From Lentisphaeria bacterium (lineage in GTDB: Bacteria > Verrucomicrobiota > Lentisphaeria > Oligosphaerales > Oligosphaeraceae), in assembly GCA_028699735.1 (NCBI GenBank), contig JAQVUB010000030.1, positions 1,981 to 12,195 of the forward strand: 10,215 nucleotides of DNA, in the 5' to 3' direction. Positions 7,701 through 10,215 of the stretch are shown here, in pieces. Both the position numbers and the translations under genes were made by a program. Below the pieces are notes generated by a model. The model had not been told where the DNA came from. It saw only the letters and a program-made list of their open reading frames with translations, and made no database searches. The stretch's first letter is position 1; each line of letters starts with the position of its first letter.

Positions 7701-7998
7701 TCGTATCGGAGGAAAATCCCGCCTCTTTCTCACCGCCAGCACATTTGCCGGAAGTCCCCTTCCCTTGCGACCAGAACCAGCCCCCTTGCTCGTGCTGGCT
7801 ATGATCTTCCCGTTTGGAAAGATAAGGAGTCCCCTTTTTGGCCTCAAACTCATTGGACACAACAAGTACCCCGGCAGACTTTTTCGATGTCAAAACAGCT
7901 TCATAAAGAGCAGCGGAGTTGTTTGTCGTTCTGTCAGCCCTTTCTGCATGCGTAGCAACGCCGGAAAGAAGAAGCATAAGCAGAAAACAGTATTTCAT
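4729..7998 (-). CDS. Large secreted multidomain glycoside hydrolase-like protein with CBM9-like and discoidin-like domains
   Basis: Exported protein of 1089 residues. Residues 1-18 form a signal peptide (MKYCFLLMLLLSGVATHA, cut after AxA-like THA). Residues about 40-200 look like a beta-rich carbohydrate-binding jelly roll. About 205-380 resembles CBM9-like domains (FRDDSFEFFIS at 264-274, IWHFCVNAEG at 281-290, VTRNHR at 348-353, WLP at 363-365). About 415-740 looks like a TIM-barrel glycosidase core, with GISAGDE (Asp529, Glu530) and LHLESYPG (Glu672) as the best guesses for acid/base and nucleophile, then GLQLWW at 697-702. About 748-845 resembles the Rossmann-like middle domain of GH42 enzymes (YPLILIADS, LDQGGKILSF). 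The last 120 residues look discoidin-like. I cannot name a GH family or substrate. AAAGGAAAGG ends 9 bases before ATG 7998. The gene lies 105 bases after the pseudopilin gene and is probably co-transcribed with it. Confidence 0.75.
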   Translation of the reverse strand: MKYCFLLMLLLSGVATHAERADRTTNNSAALYEAVLTSKKSAGVLVVSNEFEAKKGTPYLSKREDHSQHEQGGWFWSQGKGTSGKCAGGEKEAGFSSDTIQNQRARSHNIIVRPDTDYTLEIDVKNRVEKGSFRMDLALVRSNPYKITNRLYLPDSAIIDEEFRLVRFPFRTSHDTDHVNLFIRGEFSGGVFVRDLKIREGHPPLSVGFNGGDFKKFPGHGLPEEKTVFSFDAGKENLILDVSLLHHSDRKLQSQKRDKDGNVFRDDSFEFFISHINGSDIWHFCVNAEGSLWDGVGADPNWNSGAEAKVLERTETCTKVRISIPLKSVGYDPALDVGTVRPEWLINVTRNHRLSGGVTYTTWLPVNSYLSRDEYVQVAFGEKSSAAMVTSAWLPKRKGLRERYFRVEKPLYKEVLDGIEGKDSAFIWFHPLGGGNADGARQYGLPYSTTGILDCFAKNRLHLYVPPSDITAERREWAEKSGVGIALYSPYTLYPDFPYNPQSELKILDKLRQALEKDGRRIWGISAGDEVLNLVQYRFFSDKEKGIPAVKAADELIREKYGFGKYASPSSIDAVNEPYQFLAFRRWIFDRITEYHKHIHEFSAQYPHLKFISSDNVGWNISPPFSRWGKYCDIVTGQVSPDCNPKAQRIAMIVKLMSDLSGKEAWPALHLESYPGIFSAAEVTAYLSEAARGGASGLQLWWASYLGALSGKGTPFRYDSGHPPRNEAVLQALRRWREDGKIKFPAPEFAVLVSTDTAWSRSHCNLHRHDHLFTLIGPVLGCSFKYISDLQIEDSDVNLKDYPLILIADSKIQNRATVASLQAYLDQGGKILSFDLEAFSFHTDGTLLAQEREKLFRKARFFTEPIKNYSAYDAAFLEKIRQELNDAGAHFNYPFWRFTFPAAPEEPPKFTEKCLTGNNGYFWMNQYIHAANNTNKGDSYSYNLRPDFPAEQVLSENISFAEGNLTNRLKAFTAGDIWNRRNEELVKSGKLHWGLFTAGWSKLDPVEITFWFAEEKKISTIHLFYSGELPDYKISLPDGSSFNGKGGGSGAVNRSTVLFPQHRCKELTILIPKRETGLLELSEVEIWGE

Positions 7999-8103
7999 AA
8001 GGAAGCACCTTTCCTTTCGGAAAAATCTCGGAAGGTTGTATCAATTCATGAGCTTAATATGCTGCCAGAGCACTTTGTTTAGCTTACAAAAACAAAGAGG
8101 TTC

Positions 8104-8823
8104 TCAATTATACGTCCAGACCCAGCTGCCGTCGCGGACAGGACGCCAAAGCGGTGCGTTCTGCCAATACATCTCCTGGCGGGAGATATATCGGACACTC
8201 CCGTCAAAGAGCGCAGCATTGGCACCGTTCTGGTGACGGGCATCGATTGTCCCGCCACTAGTGTTTTGCGAAAAGGGACGAATATTGATTGGATTTGAAA
8301 AAGAAATCCGATCCCAGTTATCGGAGTCAATGAATACTACCGGATTCCGATTGACGAGCATGCGCATCGATCTTTTGACAAAACGCACTGGATAATCGCC
8401 AAGAAGAAGAAGATTCATCCCGTACTGAATCCCTGCGGCAATATCCTCCTTTTCTGTATTGAATCTACTCTTAGCGGACAGGGAAGGCGTGGAAGGACAG
8501 TTTCTCTGTTTTCTGGAAAAATACTTATTCTGGAGGAAAATATCATAAAAATAGATCTTCGACCCGTCAGAAAGAGAGAAACGGTTTCCCATCATCCAGT
8601 CATCATTGTCATCAGCATAGAACTGTTCCGCCATATTGAGGCTCTTCAGATTGTTCTGACAGAACGAACTCTTCGCTTTCGCTCTTGCTGAGTTCAAAGC
8701 GGGGAGCAACATGGATGCAAGGATGGCAATAATGGCAATCACGACCAGGAGTTCAATCAAAGTAAAACACGGCAGGCTCATCCGGGACGGGGAACAAGAG
8801 AAAATTTTTGATCTTCGATGCAT
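8104..8823 (-). CDS. Prepilin-like protein (type II secretion/type IV pilus pseudopilin) with H-X9-DG C-terminal motif
   Basis: Protein of 239 residues with a class III prepilin signal: a short basic leader, then FTLIELLVVIAIIAILASMLLPAL (starting at Phe20), the N-terminal methylation helix that anchors pseudopilins in the inner membrane. Glu24 is the conserved E5. The residue before the predicted cut is Cys19 rather than the usual Gly. The helix runs into ALNSARAKAKSSFCQNNLKSL (42-62), then YADDNDDW (69-76). Near the C-terminus, ARHQNGANAALFDGSVRYI has His197 and Asp207-Gly208 at the exact H-X9-DG spacing of the prepilin-processing-associated domain. Start: ATG 8823 has AAGGG 8 bases upstream; an in-frame ATG at 8919 would add 32 residues that do not fit a prepilin leader. 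Proteins of this kind occur in large families in Lentisphaerota and Planctomycetota, often beside polysaccharide-degradation genes. The exact role is unknown. Confidence 0.88.
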   Translation of the reverse strand: MHRRSKIFSCSPSRMSLPCFTLIELLVVIAIIAILASMLLPALNSARAKAKSSFCQNNLKSLNMAEQFYADDNDDWMMGNRFSLSDGSKIYFYDIFLQNKYFSRKQRNCPSTPSLSAKSRFNTEKEDIAAGIQYGMNLLLLGDYPVRFVKRSMRMLVNRNPVVFIDSDNWDRISFSNPINIRPFSQNTSGGTIDARHQNGANAALFDGSVRYISRQEMYWQNAPLWRPVRDGSWVWTYN

Positions 8824-9070
8824 GATTATTTCCCTTTCAGAAAAGAATTCCGAACTGTTGTGACATGCCATGATTCGACTCCTTTTTTGAAAATTCCTGA
8901 TGAATGTTCCTTTATGCAATTCAATATCCGGTGTTTTACAGCCCGTTCAAAACAGGCATGCGGAATGCTCGATTCTGAACTCAAAGGCAACCTCCAAAGA
9001 AGTTTTCTCAGGCATTTTGGAGAACAGAGAATGACGCTGTAACTGAAAATTCCCATATTGGCACTGCCTG
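8824..9070 (-). promoter_or_regulatory. Regulatory gap between the regulator and the pseudopilin gene
   Basis: This 247-base stretch holds no gene I would accept. On the minus strand TTGAAC is followed after 17 bases by ATATTG, a weak promoter candidate at roughly 8921-8949 for the pseudopilin-glycosidase pair. Two short palindrome-like sites could be operators for the neighbouring regulator: GCATGCGGAATGC (8956-8968, GCAT/ATGC half sites) just upstream of the promoter candidate, and CATGCCATG (8864-8872) just downstream. A 7-bp stem (8992-8998 with 9016-9022) lacks a T tail. All of these are by-eye candidates. Confidence 0.3.
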
Positions 9071-10162
9071 CTAAAATGAATGAGCAGGTCGGAAACCAGC
9101 ATTTCCATCCCCGGTCCAGTTGTTTCTGCCTATGGAATTGCCGAGAATGACTTCTCCAGGAATACTGTTCACGAAAGGAACACTCTCCCGTCTGCCCATC
9201 CGGGTGACAAGTTCGGCAGCGAGAGAACCCATTTTTCGCAGAGAAACCCGTATAAAGCAACCTGTTTTATCGCTCATACTGTCATTCAGGTCCACGGCAA
9301 TGACAGAGATATCCCCCGGAATTTTTCTGCCGCAGGCAGCAACCGCTTTCAGCAGATTCGAGTAGTAGATCGCATTACAAAGATAAGCAGTAGTATGGTT
9401 CAGAGTGTTATATAACGGCTGCAAATCAGCATTTGGGATTGCCTCTAAAATCACGATATTGCCCCGGCAGTGATGGAAATCGCAGGCTTCCACAAAGCTT
9501 TTCTTGCGTTGCACAGCAAAGAAGGAGTCCAAATTAAAATCAACGAAGGAAACGGATTCATGTCCCAGTTGCTTCAGAATCCTGACTGCGGAAGAAAAGG
9601 CGGAGCGACTGTCAAAACAGACAAGAGGGACTCCGGGAACTTCACGCTCAATCATGATTTGGGGAATCTTCAGCGTTTGAAGTTCGGCGGCAAGGGCGCA
9701 GGATTGAGTAGAGCCTCGCACCCAGATCAGCCCGTCAAAACGAAATTTCCGGTAGTCATCCAGCAGGGTAGCCACAGGAACCTCGCTACTGCTGCTGTGG
9801 ACAATGCAACCATTCGCTTTGGCAAATTCCTCCACCCCTGCCATGATATTTCTGTCAAAAGCATCGATAAACTCAGCTTCCTTGAGCATGATGCGAAGCT
9901 GATCTGTCTTCCGGGGACGAGACTCCCGCTCCTCCTCTGAAAGCACAGAGCTTCCGATTCCTTTGCTGGTCTCAATCAGATTGTTTTCTGCCAGACATTT
10001 CAACGCTTTCCGGATGGAATTTCTGCTGGCCTGATATTCCCCGCACAGTTCCGACTCGGATGGAAGCATACTCCCTGAAGGATAATACCCTGAAAAAATC
10101 TTTTCCTGCAGCTTTTTTTCCAGCTGCTTGTAAAAGGCATTCGCTGACATTTTACGGAACAT
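9071..10162 (-). CDS. GntR-type winged-helix regulator with LacI-type sugar-binding domain (AraR-like architecture)
   Basis: Transcription factor of 363 residues. The N-terminal GntR winged helix (about 8-75) shows YPSGSMLPSESELCGEYQAS, then RNSIRKALKCLAENNLIET, the classical recognition helix and wing. Residues about 88-345 form a periplasmic-binding-protein fold of the LacI/GalR type: FDGLIWV (142-148), a DSRSA turn (184-188), LGHESVSFV (199-207) and PGDISVIAVDL (282-292). This DNA-binding plus ligand domain pairing is known from AraR of Bacillus, where a sugar releases the repressor from DNA. The ligand here is unknown but is likely a sugar released by the neighbouring glycosidase. Start: GGGAG (plus-strand CTCCC, 10171-10175) lies 8 bases before ATG 10162; ATG 10150 is an alternative. 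It is transcribed in the same direction as, and upstream of, the pseudopilin and glycosidase genes. Upstream of the start only 53 AT-rich bases are visible, so its own promoter cannot be assigned. Confidence 0.9.
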   Translation of the reverse strand: MFRKMSANAFYKQLEKKLQEKIFSGYYPSGSMLPSESELCGEYQASRNSIRKALKCLAENNLIETSKGIGSSVLSEEERESRPRKTDQLRIMLKEAEFIDAFDRNIMAGVEEFAKANGCIVHSSSSEVPVATLLDDYRKFRFDGLIWVRGSTQSCALAAELQTLKIPQIMIEREVPGVPLVCFDSRSAFSSAVRILKQLGHESVSFVDFNLDSFFAVQRKKSFVEACDFHHCRGNIVILEAIPNADLQPLYNTLNHTTAYLCNAIYYSNLLKAVAACGRKIPGDISVIAVDLNDSMSDKTGCFIRVSLRKMGSLAAELVTRMGRRESVPFVNSIPGEVILGNSIGRNNWTGDGNAGFRPAHSF

Positions 10163-10215
10163 TCCTGTATCTCCCTGTTCCTCTTTTTTATTAAAATAGC
10201 ATTACAGAAAAAAAA

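Noticed and set aside
8073..8097. CTTTGTTT/AAACAAAG inverted repeat between the pseudopilin and glycosidase genes
   Set aside because: AT-rich 8-bp stem without a T tail; too weak to call a terminator or operator.
7675..8236. Plus-strand open frames overlapping the glycosidase start and the pseudopilin end
   Set aside because: Antisense shadows of two well-supported genes with a signal peptide and an H-X9-DG motif; no coding character of their own.
8992..9022. Hairpin after the regulator gene as a terminator
   Set aside because: Only a 7-bp stem with a 17-base loop and no T tract on the minus strand.
8826..9260. Open frame of 144 codons on the minus strand spanning the end of the regulator gene and the following gap
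   Set aside because: It overlaps the regulator coding region in another frame, has no recognisable motif, and its product is a cysteine- and arginine-rich shadow translation.

Overview
The window looks like part of a chromosome from the phylum Lentisphaerota (Victivallis-like), at roughly 50% GC. This placement is an inference from gene content: a core division cluster beside a pseudopilin of the FTLIELL / H-X9-DG type, a very large secreted glycosidase-like protein and a GntR-LacI hybrid regulator, a combination typical of that lineage. Every gene I accept lies on the minus strand, so the biological reading order runs from right to left.

Right part (about 4700-10215) is an accessory carbohydrate cassette. 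In reading order it holds a GntR/LacI-type transcription regulator (10162-9071), a 247-bp regulatory gap, a prepilin-like protein with an H-X9-DG C-terminus (8823-8104), and a 1089-residue exported multidomain protein with a CBM9-like sugar-binding domain, a putative TIM-barrel glycosidase core and a C-terminal discoidin-like domain (7998-4729). The regulator probably senses a sugar and controls the pseudopilin-glycosidase pair.

Middle part (4198-4728) has no intact gene but is full of structure. Immediately after the glycosidase stop lies a degraded ClpB C-terminus with an in-frame TAG, followed by a rho-independent terminator that plausibly once served clpB. Next comes a 49-bp near-perfect inverted repeat built from 10-bp CGAAARGACN units. 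Last is the mraZ leader, with an array of four G-rich boxes spaced exactly 10 bp apart that fits MraZ autoregulation.

Left part (14-4188) is the start of a standard dcw (division and cell wall) cluster in canonical order: mraZ, rsmH (mraW), ftsL, ftsI. A diverged copy of the CGAAARGACN repeat sits in the short ftsL-ftsI gap. The next dcw gene (murE in most genomes) would lie beyond the left edge.

The main unexpected observation is the clpB remnant with its terminator between the two regions. It suggests that the cassette replaced or interrupted a clpB gene that used to precede mraZ.
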